DNA of 64,000 bases, taken from the NCBI GenBank assembly GCA_049644285.1, contig JBARRP010000213.1, positions 36,679-100,678 of the forward strand, written 5' to 3'. Origin of the DNA: CAVRXT01 sp049644285. GTDB taxonomy: Bacteria > Acidobacteriota > Terriglobia > Acidiferrales > UBA7541. The translations under genes were made by a program, and so were the position numbers. The number at the start of each line of letters is the position of its first letter. Position 1 is the stretch's first letter. Positions 52,028 to 60,986 of this stretch are shown here, in pieces. The notes below the pieces were generated by a model. The model searched no databases. It was given only the letters and a program-made list of their open reading frames with translations, and was not told the DNA's origin.

Positions 52028-52157
52028 GATGCGCCTCCATATGGGGTTCTGAGGTGGAGCGATCTAATCAGTGGTTAATCGTTTCAACCACCAAAAGTCA
52101 ACAGCCGCGACGGTTGCGATTGCCAAAGAAGTGCAGGGAAGCGACAATATTCACGAG

Positions 52158-53720
52158 ATGACCACGAAAGATAAAGATACGGTGGTTGTAGTTCTCGCTG
52201 CCGGAAAGGGTACGCGTCTCCTTTCGGACGTGGCAAAGGTGCTGCATCGAGCGGGAGGGCGCTCTCTTGTCGAGCATGTAGTGCGCGCCTGCCTGCCGCT
52301 TGAGGCGGCGGAAATAATTGCGGTCGTGGGTCATCAAGCAGACGACGTCCGCGCGGTTGTTACGCCCCTTGGCGCGAAAAGCATCCTGCAGGAACCGCAG
52401 AACGGAACGGGCCACGCGCTACAGATTGCGCGCGAAGCTATCGGGAAAAAAGCGAAGGTCGCGATCGTCGTCCCGGGCGATGCCCCACTGATCCGAACGG
52501 AAACGCTCGCTGCGCTGCTCGAGACTCATTATGCGGGCCGCGCTGCGGCGACGATTCTGACAGCGAAGCTCAAGGACCCGACGGGCTACGGGCGGATCAT
52601 CCGCCAGCAGGACGGCAGCGTCGCGGCCATTGTCGAAGAAAAGGCCGCCAGTCCCGAGCAGCGTGTCATTCGCGAAATCAACTCGAGCATTTACTGCTTC
52701 ACGCTCGAGAAACTCTGGCCCTGTTTGAGCGAGCTGCGACCGGACAACGCCCATCGCGAGCTGTACCTCACCGACGCGATCGCGCGGCTCAACGAACGCG
52801 ATGAGAAGGTGCTCGCGCAAGTCGCGGACGATCCGCTGGAAATCCTTGGCTGCAATACGCGCGCCGAGCTTGTCGAAGTGGATCGGATTTTCCGGCAACG
52901 GAAAACAGCGGCGCTGATGGCGGCCGGCGTCACGATCTACCTGCCGGAAACGGTGATCATCGATTCGGAAGTGGAAGCCGGGCGCGACACGGTGATCGAG
53001 CCGTGCGTCCAGCTTCTGGGGAAGACACGGATGGGCGCGCATTGCACCGTGCGGACCGGGAGCATCGTGAATGACGCGACTCTCGAAGAGAATGTGCTGA
53101 TTGAGCCGCACAGCGTGATTGACGGGGCGGTCCTGGCGAAGAACTCGGTCGTGGGACCCTTCGCGCGGCTGCGACGCGGTGCGGAGTTGCGCGAAGGAGC
53201 GCGCGTCGGCAATTTCGTCGAGATGAAGAACGCCGTCTTGCACGAAGGAGCGAAGGCGCTGCACCTCACCTATCTGGGCGACGCTTCGATCGGCCGCGCG
53301 ACGAATATTGGCGCCGGGACGATCACTTGCAATTACGATGGCGTGCGCAAAAACCGCACGACGATTGGGGATCGCGTCTTCATTGGCAGCGATACCGCTC
53401 TCGTCGCTCCCGTCGAGGTCGGCGATGGGGCCTATGTCGCGGCTGGCTCGACCATCACTGACAGCATTCCTGCGGACGCGCTCGGCATCGCGCGTGGCCG
53501 CCAGGTCAATAAGCCCGGCTGGGCCGCCGAGCGCCGGGCGAAAATAGAGGCCGAGAAGGCTGGGGCCTCGCTCCCGACGCCCGCTGCGAAGTCGACCACG
53601 GCGGGCGGGTCGCACAATCCCGGGCCTGCGCACAATTCCCCTCCCAGTTCCGACAATTCAAGGGCTCGACGCGGTTCGTCGGCCACTGTCAAGAGGCGCA
53701 AGCCGGCCCGTCGCCGCTAG
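52158..53720 (+). CDS. glmU: Bifunctional GlcNAc-1-P uridyltransferase/GlcN-1-P acetyltransferase
   Basis: 520 aa from ATG 52158 (MTTKDKDTVV); a Met at 52071 adds 29 unlikely residues. The uridyltransferase loop reads LAAGKGTRLLSDVAKVLH, with Ala where Pro is usual. The left-handed helix half shows NIGAGTITCNYDG and LTYLGDASIG, and GRARQ-type IARGRQVNKPGWA near the end. GlmU makes UDP-GlcNAc for peptidoglycan and lipid A; lpxC is 0.9 kb upstream. The protein is about 60 residues longer than usual, with a Ser/Ala/Pro and basic tail from about 458. Confidence 0.95.
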   Translation: MTTKDKDTVVVVLAAGKGTRLLSDVAKVLHRAGGRSLVEHVVRACLPLEAAEIIAVVGHQADDVRAVVTPLGAKSILQEPQNGTGHALQIAREAIGKKAKVAIVVPGDAPLIRTETLAALLETHYAGRAAATILTAKLKDPTGYGRIIRQQDGSVAAIVEEKAASPEQRVIREINSSIYCFTLEKLWPCLSELRPDNAHRELYLTDAIARLNERDEKVLAQVADDPLEILGCNTRAELVEVDRIFRQRKTAALMAAGVTIYLPETVIIDSEVEAGRDTVIEPCVQLLGKTRMGAHCTVRTGSIVNDATLEENVLIEPHSVIDGAVLAKNSVVGPFARLRRGAELREGARVGNFVEMKNAVLHEGAKALHLTYLGDASIGRATNIGAGTITCNYDGVRKNRTTIGDRVFIGSDTALVAPVEVGDGAYVAAGSTITDSIPADALGIARGRQVNKPGWAAERRAKIEAEKAGASLPTPAAKSTTAGGSHNPGPAHNSPPSSDNSRARRGSSATVKRRKPARRR

Positions 53721-53723
53721 CTA

Positions 53724-53748
53724 TTTTCTTCTTGCTCGTAGAAGAAAA
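53724..53748. terminator. Hairpin after glmU
   Basis: Perfect 9-bp arms TTTTCTTCT and AGAAGAAAA with a 7-nt loop, 4 bp after the glmU stop. The stem is AT-rich and a T-run is missing, so it is a weak terminator or a dyad only. Confidence 0.4.
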
Positions 53749-53854
53749 GCCCCGGATCTGAAGACCCCGGCTACAACGAACATTGCTTCTGTTCATGATT
53801 CCTCTTAGAGCTGGGCCGCGACTTCTTTGGCCGTCGGAACCTCGGCGCGCGCTG

Positions 53855-53863
53855 TGTTAGAAT
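53855..53863 (+). promoter_or_regulatory. Candidate extended -10 promoter of the pur run
   Basis: TGTTAGAAT, an extended -10 box 21 bp before the purQ ATG; leader about 14 nt with GGGAGA as ribosome site. Confidence 0.4.
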
Positions 53864-53883
53864 GTGAATGGGAGAATCCGCTG

Positions 53884-54606
53884 ATGAGATTCGGCGTGGT
53901 GGTTTTTCCTGGGTCGAACTGCGACGACGACGCTTACCATGCCGTCGGATCAGTCCTTGGGCAACCGGTCGAGTTCCTGTGGCACAACTCCGAGCAAATT
54001 TCAGGCTGCGACGCCATTATTCTGCCCGGCGGCTTCGCGTTCGGCGATTACCTTCGGACCGGAGCGATCGCGCGGTTTTCACCGGTGATGCACGCGGTCG
54101 AGCGGTTTGCGCGCCGCGGTGGGCTGGTCCTGGGAATCTGCAATGGTTTTCAGATTCTGCTCGAAGCCGGACTGCTACCGGGAGCGATGTTGCGCAACCA
54201 AGGGCTGCGTTTTCTCTGCCGGCAGGTCCACATCCGCGTCGAATCGACGGATACTCCCTTTACCTACGCGGCGCGCGTGGGGCAAGTGCTGAAACTTCCG
54301 ATCGCGCACATGGAAGGGAACTATTTCTGTGACGCGGCAACGCTCTCAGATCTCGAGCGGAACAAGCAGATTATCTTCCGTTACACCGGACCGAATGGAA
54401 ATCCTGATTGCTACAAAGATCCTGATGCGAACCCGAACGGATCGCTGGCTGGCATTGCCGGAATCTGCAACCGAGAACGAAATGTTCTCGGGATGATGCC
54501 GCATCCCGAGCGTGCCGTCGAAGCGCCGCTGGGTTCGGCGGATGGCCTCGTAATTTTCCGTTCCATGGTCGAGAGCCTGGTGCGCCAGGCTGCTGTGCCC
54601 GCATAG
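53884..54606 (+). CDS. purQ: Phosphoribosylformylglycinamidine synthase subunit PurQ
   Basis: 240 aa from ATG 53884 (MRFGVVVFPG), behind GGGAGA. Glutaminase subunit: nucleophile C86 in GICNGFQ, and the HxE pair in MMPHPERA. GSNCDDDAYHA and LPGGFAFGDYLRTGAI are hallmarks. It feeds ammonia to PurL to make FGAM. Small-type PurL also needs PurS; no purS is in the window. A 131-bp gap with strong dyads separates it from purL. Confidence 0.97.
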   Translation: MRFGVVVFPGSNCDDDAYHAVGSVLGQPVEFLWHNSEQISGCDAIILPGGFAFGDYLRTGAIARFSPVMHAVERFARRGGLVLGICNGFQILLEAGLLPGAMLRNQGLRFLCRQVHIRVESTDTPFTYAARVGQVLKLPIAHMEGNYFCDAATLSDLERNKQIIFRYTGPNGNPDCYKDPDANPNGSLAGIAGICNRERNVLGMMPHPERAVEAPLGSADGLVIFRSMVESLVRQAAVPA

Positions 54607-54651
54607 GCCCGGTGCGATTCCCAAGCAAACCAAATCATGAAAGCTTACAAT

Positions 54652-54712
54652 TTGCCGCGCGCGGCAAGGGCCGTTCGCCCTTCGGCTGCGCTTAGGGCAA
54701 GCGAACGGCCCT
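54652..54712. repeat. Two nested dyads between purQ and purL
   Basis: A perfect 16-bp palindrome TTGCCGCGCGCGGCAA (54652-54667) is followed by an inverted repeat AGGGCCGTTCGC / GCGAACGGCCCT (54667-54678 and 54701-54712). They sit 26-86 bp before purL. Could be an attenuating hairpin or a dispersed repeat; no T-run. Confidence 0.6.
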
Positions 54713-54737
54713 ACGAGCACTCTCGTGATACCACAAA

Positions 54738-57140
54738 ATGATCGACACTGAAATCACGGTCACCGCGGAGGTTGCGGCGGAGCATGGACTGACAGCCGAG
54801 GAATACGCCCGCATCCAGAAAATTCTCGGGCGTGACCCGAATATCACGGAGCTCGGAATCTTTAGCGTGAGTTGGAGCGAGCACTGCTCCTACAAGTCCA
54901 GTAAGGTGCACCTAAAGCGCCTGCCGACGCACGGTCCGCACGTCGTTCAGGGCCCGGGAGAAAACGCGGGCGTGGTGGAGATCGGCGACGGGTTGTGTGC
55001 GGTCTTCAAGATTGAGTCGCATAACCATCCGAGCTTTGTCGAACCGTTTCAAGGGGCGGCAACGGGGGTCGGCGGGATCCTGCGCGACATTTTTACGATG
55101 GGCGCGCGGCCGATTGCCGTGCTCGATTCGCTGCGCTTCGGACCGATCACTTCAGGGGCTGGAGCCCCGGATTTTTCGAGCTCTTCGATGTCGAGGTTAA
55201 AACCCCGATCCACAACGCCCTCAGCGGCCGAGGTTCATTCCGGAACCGCTGCGGCAGTTCGCATGCAGCCGCATACGGAAAAATCAAGCGCGGAGGAGAT
55301 TGCGCGGAACCGGCGAATTGTCGATGGCGTGATCAGCGGCATTGCGTTTTATGGTAACTGCTTCGGTGTGCCGACCGTGGGTGGTGAAGTTCATTTCGAG
55401 CCTTGCTACTCAAGCAACCCGCTCGTGAACGTCCTGGCTCTTGGGATCGCGAGACGCGACGAACTCTTCTTCGCTCGCGCGCGCGGCGCGGGCAATCCAG
55501 TGATCTACGTTGGTGCGAAGACGGGCCGCGACGGTATCCACGGCGCGTCGCTGCTCGCTTCGGCGGAATTCAGTGAGGAATCGCAGCAGAAGCGCCCGAA
55601 CGTCCAGGTCGGCGATCCCTTCATGGAAAAGCTGCTGCTCGAAGCGTGCCTCGAAGCAATGCGCACCGGCGCAGTAGTCGCGATTCAGGACATGGGCGCG
55701 GCAGGGCTCACGAGCTCGAGCTCGGAGATGGCTTCGCGTGGCGCGAAGGGAATCGAAATCGACCTCGCTCGCGTGCCACAGCGCGAAACAGGAATGACGC
55801 CCTACGAAATCATGCTCAGCGAATCGCAGGAACGGATGCTGTTGATCGCCGAGCACGGCCGGGAGCGGGAAGTTTTGGACGTTTTCTCGAAGTGGGGACT
55901 TGACGCGGTCGAGATCGGTCGCGTCACGGACGACGGCAAACTGCGCGTCCTCGATCATGGGCGTATCGCTGCCGAAATTCCCGCGCAGGCGCTGGCGGAA
56001 GAAGGGCCGGTGTACGAAAGGCCGCTCACGACTCTGGCTGCCGCGGACAACACGCCGCTGATTGAATTTGCGGACGCAGGCGCCGATCTCACCGAGAACT
56101 TCCACAAGCTGCTCGCCTCGCCTGCGATTGCTTCGAAGAAATGGATCTTCACGCAGTACGACCACATGGTGCGCACGAACACGCGCATCGGCCCTGGGGC
56201 GGGCGATGCCGCTGTAATGCGTATAAAAGGGACGGATCGCGCCCTGGCGCTGTCGACCGACGGAAATGGACGTTGGTGCCAGCTCGCGCCGCGCCTTGGA
56301 GCGATGCACGCCGTCGCCGAAGCGGCCCGGAACGTAGCGTGCGTGGGCGCGCGGCCGATTGCGGCGACGAATTGCCTCAACTTCGGCAATCCGGAAAAGC
56401 CCGAAATCATGCGGCAGTTCCGCGAGGTGATCGAAGGCATTGCCGAAGCCTGCCGGGAGCTGGAAATTCCGATCACCGGCGGAAACGTGAGCTTCTATAA
56501 CGAAACGCTGGGCAAAGCCATCTATCCTACGCCGATTCTTGGGGTGCTTGGCCTGATTGAGGACGTCTCGGCAGCGCTTGGGATGGGCTTCCAAAACGAG
56601 GGCGATGCCGTCATCCTGCTGGAAGGAGGCGCAAAGCGTATTGGTCTCGAAGAATTGCAGTACGAATTCTCATCGTCCGAATATGCGAAGACCATTCACG
56701 GCGTGGCGGCCGGCGCGCCTCCGGAGATTCAGCTCGCGGCGGAGAGGCGGCTTACGCACTGTCTGGCGGCGATGGCAAAGGAAGGTGCGCTCGCCTCGGC
56801 CCACGATTTGAGTGATGGAGGATTGGCCGTGGCGCTCGCCGAATGCTGTTTCGCGAGTGACGGCCTTTCCGCGCAAGTGACTCTCGCAGAGGAAGATCCC
56901 GCCGACGCGATTCTCTTCGGCGAACGGGGCGCGCGCGCCATTGTATCCGCGCGACCCGATTCGCTTGCCCGCCTCGAGGCAATTGCGGCACAATATGAAG
57001 TTCGGGCGCGACGCATCGGCCAAGTCACGCGCGGCGATTTCCGCATCCAATTGAGGGGACACTCCGTGGTGAGCGCGGCCATCGAGTCTCTCCGCGAGAC
57101 GTGGGCAGGCGCGCTTGAGCGGGCACTCCGAAACGCATGA
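54738..57140 (+). CDS. purL: Phosphoribosylformylglycinamidine synthase subunit PurL (with inserted segment)
   Basis: 800 aa, some 50 longer than usual small PurL. Family motifs: FSVSWSEHCSYKSSK, GPGENAGVVEIGDG, ESHNHPSFVEPFQGAATGVG, YVGAKTGRDGIHGA and ITGGNVSFYNETLG. ATP-dependent amidation of FGAR. The extra length lies at residues about 139-183 between RFGPI and ARNRRIVDGVISGIAFYGNC, a Ser/Pro-rich stretch encoded by palindrome-rich DNA (see 55151-55283). The frame is kept, so the enzyme may work. Stop overlaps purF by 4 bp. Confidence 0.96.
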   Translation: MIDTEITVTAEVAAEHGLTAEEYARIQKILGRDPNITELGIFSVSWSEHCSYKSSKVHLKRLPTHGPHVVQGPGENAGVVEIGDGLCAVFKIESHNHPSFVEPFQGAATGVGGILRDIFTMGARPIAVLDSLRFGPITSGAGAPDFSSSSMSRLKPRSTTPSAAEVHSGTAAAVRMQPHTEKSSAEEIARNRRIVDGVISGIAFYGNCFGVPTVGGEVHFEPCYSSNPLVNVLALGIARRDELFFARARGAGNPVIYVGAKTGRDGIHGASLLASAEFSEESQQKRPNVQVGDPFMEKLLLEACLEAMRTGAVVAIQDMGAAGLTSSSSEMASRGAKGIEIDLARVPQRETGMTPYEIMLSESQERMLLIAEHGREREVLDVFSKWGLDAVEIGRVTDDGKLRVLDHGRIAAEIPAQALAEEGPVYERPLTTLAAADNTPLIEFADAGADLTENFHKLLASPAIASKKWIFTQYDHMVRTNTRIGPGAGDAAVMRIKGTDRALALSTDGNGRWCQLAPRLGAMHAVAEAARNVACVGARPIAATNCLNFGNPEKPEIMRQFREVIEGIAEACRELEIPITGGNVSFYNETLGKAIYPTPILGVLGLIEDVSAALGMGFQNEGDAVILLEGGAKRIGLEELQYEFSSSEYAKTIHGVAAGAPPEIQLAAERRLTHCLAAMAKEGALASAHDLSDGGLAVALAECCFASDGLSAQVTLAEEDPADAILFGERGARAIVSARPDSLARLEAIAAQYEVRARRIGQVTRGDFRIQLRGHSVVSAAIESLRETWAGALERALRNA
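55151..55283 (+). repeat. Palindrome-rich cassette inside purL
   Basis: About 133 nt with successive stem-loops: GGGGCT/AGCCCC (55155-55168), TCGAGGTT/AACCCCGA (55191-55208, one mismatch), AGCGG/CCGCT (55222-55249) and TGCGGC/GCCGCA (55250-55273). It encodes 45 extra residues not expected in PurL. Exact borders are uncertain. The design resembles a mobile palindromic element that is carried in frame. Confidence 0.6.
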
Positions 57141-58549
57141 GCACCAGCTTGAATCCGGTAGACGACCACTTCCACGACCAGTGCGGCGTTTTCGGCATCT
57201 TCGGACACGAGGAGGCCGCCAAGCTCACTTATCTCGGACTGTACGCGCTGCAGCACCGCGGCCAGGAATCGGCGGGCATCGCCTCGGCAGATGGAAACGG
57301 AATTTACGTTCACAAGGGCATGGGCCTGGCGCAGGAAATCTTCACCTCGGAGATGATCGGCAATCTTCCTGGGGTCGTTGCAATTGGCCACACACGCTAT
57401 TCGACCGCGGGGGATACGACGCTCACGAACGCACAACCCGTTGTGATCGATTGCAATAAAGGCAAAGTTGCGCTGGCGCACAACGGCAACCTGACCAACG
57501 CAATGGAATGGCGACGGCGGCTGGAGCACCGCGGCTCGATTTTCCAGACGACGAGCGACACGGAAGTGATCGTCCACTTGGTGGCACGCAGTTCCGCCCG
57601 GAATCTGCCTGGCGCACTTGCCGACGCGCTCAACCAAGTGGAAGGCGCATACTCGCTCGTAGTGCTGGCGCGCGACGAGCTTTACGCCGTGCGCGACCCG
57701 CGAGGATTTCGCCCACTGAATCTCGGCCGACTCAACGGCGCGTGGATTGTCGCGTCCGAAACCTGCGCGTTCGATCTGATCGATGCGGAATACGTCCGTG
57801 AGGTCGAGCCGGGAGAAATGGTGAGGATTTCGCGCAGTGGAATCGAGTCGATTCGTTTCGCAGCCGAAAAACCACATCAGTACTGCATTTTCGAGCATGT
57901 GTATTTCTCGCGGCCTGACAGCCTGGTCTTCGGCCGGCCGGTGAATGAAAGCCGCGAGCGGCTCGGAAGGCTACTGGCGCGCGAACACCCGGCGGATGCC
58001 GACCTTGTGGTGCCGGTGCCCGATTCAGGGGTGCCGGCGGCGGTTGGCTACGCGAGCGAATCCGGCATTCCCTTCCGCATGGCGCTGATCCGGAATCACT
58101 ACATCGGGCGGACTTTCATCCAGCCGCTTCAAGCGATCCGCGATTTCGGCGTGAAGCTGAAGCTGAATCCGGTGCGGCGAATGCTCGAGGGGCAGCGGAT
58201 CGTTCTGGTGGATGATTCCATCGTCCGCGGAACAACGAGCCGAAAAATTGTGCGCATGGTGCGCGAGGCGGGCGCGGCTGAAGTGCACGTGCGCATCAGT
58301 TGCCCTCCGACGATTTCGCCCTGCTACTACGGCGTGGATACACCGACGCGCGAGGAGCTGATCGCCTCGAGGCACTCCATCGAAGAAATTCAAAAGTTCC
58401 TCGAAGCAGATTCCCTCGGTTATCTTTCACTCAGGAGTCTGCGCGAAGCTGTGCGTGATACGGAGAACACTTTCTGCACGGCCTGTTACACCGGCGCTTA
58501 TCCAACCGAACTCGTGCAGCTCGAGGTGGAGGCTCACCGTGAAAGCTGA
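57137..58549 (+). CDS. purF: Amidophosphoribosyltransferase
   Basis: 470 aa. The glutaminase nucleophile is C16 in DQCGVFGIFG, behind a short propeptide. PRPP loop: IVLVDDSIVRGTTS. Four Cys of a B. subtilis-type Fe-S cluster are visible in HQYCIFEH, ISCPPT, and TFCTACYTG. It makes phosphoribosylamine, the first step of purine synthesis. Coupled to purL by ATGA; lepB starts inside its last codons. Confidence 0.97.
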   Translation: MSTSLNPVDDHFHDQCGVFGIFGHEEAAKLTYLGLYALQHRGQESAGIASADGNGIYVHKGMGLAQEIFTSEMIGNLPGVVAIGHTRYSTAGDTTLTNAQPVVIDCNKGKVALAHNGNLTNAMEWRRRLEHRGSIFQTTSDTEVIVHLVARSSARNLPGALADALNQVEGAYSLVVLARDELYAVRDPRGFRPLNLGRLNGAWIVASETCAFDLIDAEYVREVEPGEMVRISRSGIESIRFAAEKPHQYCIFEHVYFSRPDSLVFGRPVNESRERLGRLLAREHPADADLVVPVPDSGVPAAVGYASESGIPFRMALIRNHYIGRTFIQPLQAIRDFGVKLKLNPVRRMLEGQRIVLVDDSIVRGTTSRKIVRMVREAGAAEVHVRISCPPTISPCYYGVDTPTREELIASRHSIEEIQKFLEADSLGYLSLRSLREAVRDTENTFCTACYTGAYPTELVQLEVEAHRES

Positions 58550-59231
58550 AGCAGCAGCCCGCCTCGAAAAGCCGTTGGCGAAGTCAGAGTTGAGCGAGCG
58601 CATCAAGCGCGAGTTGATCTCGTGGTTCTGGGTCATCCTGGCATTCCTGCTGATCGAGGGGACTCTAGTACAAGCACGCGTGATTCCGAGCGGCTCGATG
58701 GAAAAGACGGTGCTCATCGGCGATCATCTCATCGTCAGCCGTATCGGCTACGATGCGGGGATCCCGTTCACGAGCTGGCACGTGCCGCTGTGGCGCGAGC
58801 CGAAGCGGCAGCAGGTGATTGTTTTCCGCGCGCCGCTGGCCGGCTCGCCCGACTTCATCAAACGCGTCATTGGCCTTCCGGGCGACGAGCTCGAGATCCG
58901 CGCCGGCGTCGTGTTTATCAATGGACAGGCGCTGTCGGAACCTTACCGGTTCGATCCGCCCAATCCCGGGGAATTTCGCTCACCATTGAAAATTCCTCCG
59001 CGCGAGTATTTCGTGATGGGCGACAACCGCGAAAACTCCTACGACAGCCGCTTCTGGGGTTTTGTGCCGCGCGAAAACGTCGTGGGCACTCCGCTGATCA
59101 TTTACATGTCGATCGACGCACCGGAAGAGGTCTGGGAGCCGGGCCACATCGGCGAGCGTTTCGCCACCTACATCAACGCGCTCGTACACCCGCGCGAGGT
59201 GCGCTGGAAGCGGCTCTTTTCAACTTTCTGA
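58539..59231 (+). CDS. lepB: Signal peptidase I
   Basis: 230 aa from GTG 58539, supported by GGAGG 7 bp before it; it overlaps purF by 11 bp. A membrane helix (about 27-46) is followed by the catalytic Ser S53 (IPSGSMEKT), the general base K108 (FIKRVIGLPGD), and box E VMGDNRENSYDSRFWG. It cleaves leader peptides of exported proteins. Its place inside a purine run is unusual and suggests shared growth-linked expression. Confidence 0.95.
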   Translation: MKAEAAARLEKPLAKSELSERIKRELISWFWVILAFLLIEGTLVQARVIPSGSMEKTVLIGDHLIVSRIGYDAGIPFTSWHVPLWREPKRQQVIVFRAPLAGSPDFIKRVIGLPGDELEIRAGVVFINGQALSEPYRFDPPNPGEFRSPLKIPPREYFVMGDNRENSYDSRFWGFVPRENVVGTPLIIYMSIDAPEEVWEPGHIGERFATYINALVHPREVRWKRLFSTF

Positions 59232-59267
59232 GTTTCTTTGAGGCCCTCCGAGACCGGATCTCTCGCC

Positions 59268-60314
59268 ATGCGCTATACCGACGCCGGGGTGAATGTCGCG
59301 CTCGCCGATGAAGCGAAACAGCGCATTCGCACCGCTGCCGGCCGCACCTTTACGCGCAACGTCCTCTCACCCATCGGCGGTTTTGGGGCGCTCTATCAAC
59401 TCGACCGCAAACGCTGGCGCGAGCCGGTGCTCGTATCAAGCACCGACGGCGTCGGCACAAAGCTGAAGATCGCGTTTGCGACCGGAGTGCATTCCACCGT
59501 CGGCGCCGACATACTGAACCACTGCGTCAACGATATCCTCACGCAGGGGGCCGAGCCCCTCTTCTTCCTGGATTATCTCGCGATGGCGAAGCTCGACCCG
59601 AGCGTCGTCGAACAGGTGATCGAGGGAATGAGCCGCGCTGCCAAACAGGCCGGATGCGCCGTGATCGGCGGGGAAACAGCGGAGATGCCGGACATCTACG
59701 CACCCGGGGAATATGACCTGGCCGGATTCATCGTGGGCGTGGTCGAGCGCGCCAAAAGGCTCGAGGCCAACCGCGTGCATGCGGGCGACGTGCTGCTCGC
59801 GCTGCCTTCGAGCGGGCTGCATACAAACGGCTATTCTCTGGCGCGTAAATTGGTGTTTGGCGTGGCGCGGCTGAAGCCTGCCAGCTACGTTCCGGAAATT
59901 CGCGACAAGATCGGCGCCGAGCTCTTGAAGCCCCATCGCTGCTATTGGCCACTGCTGAAAAATGTTGTCGCTCGCGGCTGGATCTCGACGATGGCTCACA
60001 TCACCGGCGGGGGAATCACGTGCAATCTTCCGCGCGTGCTGTCGCGCAATGTCCAGGCCATCATTGAACTGGGCTCCTGGCCCGTTCTCCCGATCTTCCG
60101 TTACCTCGCGAGACTCGGGAAAATCGAGCGCGATGAAATGTTGCGCACCTTCAATTTGGGCGTGGGAATGATTCTGGTTGTGCCATCGAAGAATCTTCGC
60201 AGAGTCGAGACGGAGCTGGCTCGCCGGCGCGAGAAGTTCTACATAATCGGGCGCGTCGAACCAGCCGCCCCCGGAAAACCCCGCGTTGTCTACACAGGAA
60301 AACTGCCGATCTGA
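59268..60314 (+). CDS. purM: Phosphoribosylformylglycinamidine cyclo-ligase
   Basis: 348 aa from ATG 59268 (MRYTDAGVNV). Motifs: STDGVGTKLKIA, DILTQGAEPLFFLDYLA, GGETAEMPDIY and PSSGLHTNGYSLAR, with ITGGGITCNLPRVL. ATP-dependent closure of FGAM to AIR. An upstream ATG at 59238 has no family match. It lies 36 bp after lepB. Confidence 0.97.
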   Translation: MRYTDAGVNVALADEAKQRIRTAAGRTFTRNVLSPIGGFGALYQLDRKRWREPVLVSSTDGVGTKLKIAFATGVHSTVGADILNHCVNDILTQGAEPLFFLDYLAMAKLDPSVVEQVIEGMSRAAKQAGCAVIGGETAEMPDIYAPGEYDLAGFIVGVVERAKRLEANRVHAGDVLLALPSSGLHTNGYSLARKLVFGVARLKPASYVPEIRDKIGAELLKPHRCYWPLLKNVVARGWISTMAHITGGGITCNLPRVLSRNVQAIIELGSWPVLPIFRYLARLGKIERDEMLRTFNLGVGMILVVPSKNLRRVETELARRREKFYIIGRVEPAAPGKPRVVYTGKLPI

Positions 60315-60368
60315 ACCTCCCGGCACGGTTTTGTGTGCCTCGAAAGTTTATGCTACCGTCGGGCGGGT

Positions 60369-60986
60369 ATGAAGAAACGCGTCGGAGTTTTGCTGTCGGG
60401 GCGCGGCTCGAACTTCGAGGCGCTGGCGGATGGCGTTGCCGCGGGGCGCATTCCCAACGCGGAAATTGCGATCGTCATCAGCAATCGCGAGGGCGCTCCC
60501 GGAATCGAAAAGGCGCGTGCGCGGGGCATCGATGCGCGAGTGATTCCCTCGAAGGGCCTCGAGCGCGACGCCTACGACCGGCTGGTGGCCGCGGCGTTGC
60601 AAGAAAAAAAAGTGGACTTGGTCTGTCTCGCGGGTTTCATGCGCCTGCTCTCGCCCTTTTTCATCGCGGCATTCCCGAACCGCATTCTGAATATTCATCC
60701 GTCGCTGCTGCCGGCATTTCCGGGACTCGAGGCGCAGCGGCAGGCGCTTGAGCACGGAGCGAAATTTTCAGGCTGCACCGTCCATTTCGTGGATGAAAAC
60801 CTGGATGCAGGCCCGATCATTCTCCAAGCCGTCGTCCACATCGAGGATGCAGATACTCCTGAGACGCTCGCCGAACGTATCTTGCGCGAGGAGCATCGCA
60901 TCTATTCCGAGGCGGTGCGCATTGTCCTGGAAGGGCGTTATCTCATCGAAGGCCGCCGCGTCATCGTTCACCCGGAGAAAAAATAG
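60369..60986 (+). CDS. purN: Phosphoribosylglycinamide formyltransferase (PurN)
   Basis: 205 aa from ATG 60369 (MKKRVGVLLS). GRGSNFEAL binds the substrate phosphate; NIHPSLLPAFPG and GCTVHFVDENLDAGPI hold the catalytic His and Asp. It formylates GAR from 10-formyl-THF. Its TAG stop shares a base with the tyrS GTG (TAGTG). Confidence 0.97.
   Translation: MKKRVGVLLSGRGSNFEALADGVAAGRIPNAEIAIVISNREGAPGIEKARARGIDARVIPSKGLERDAYDRLVAAALQEKKVDLVCLAGFMRLLSPFFIAAFPNRILNIHPSLLPAFPGLEAQRQALEHGAKFSGCTVHFVDENLDAGPIILQAVVHIEDADTPETLAERILREEHRIYSEAVRIVLEGRYLIEGRRVIVHPEKK

Noticed and set aside
52419..53633. 404-codon minus-strand open frame
   Set aside because: Mirror of glmU, which has clear motifs on the plus strand.
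55410..57898. Two overlapping minus-strand frames of 394 and 389 codons
   Set aside because: Opposite purL and purF; no family resemblance.
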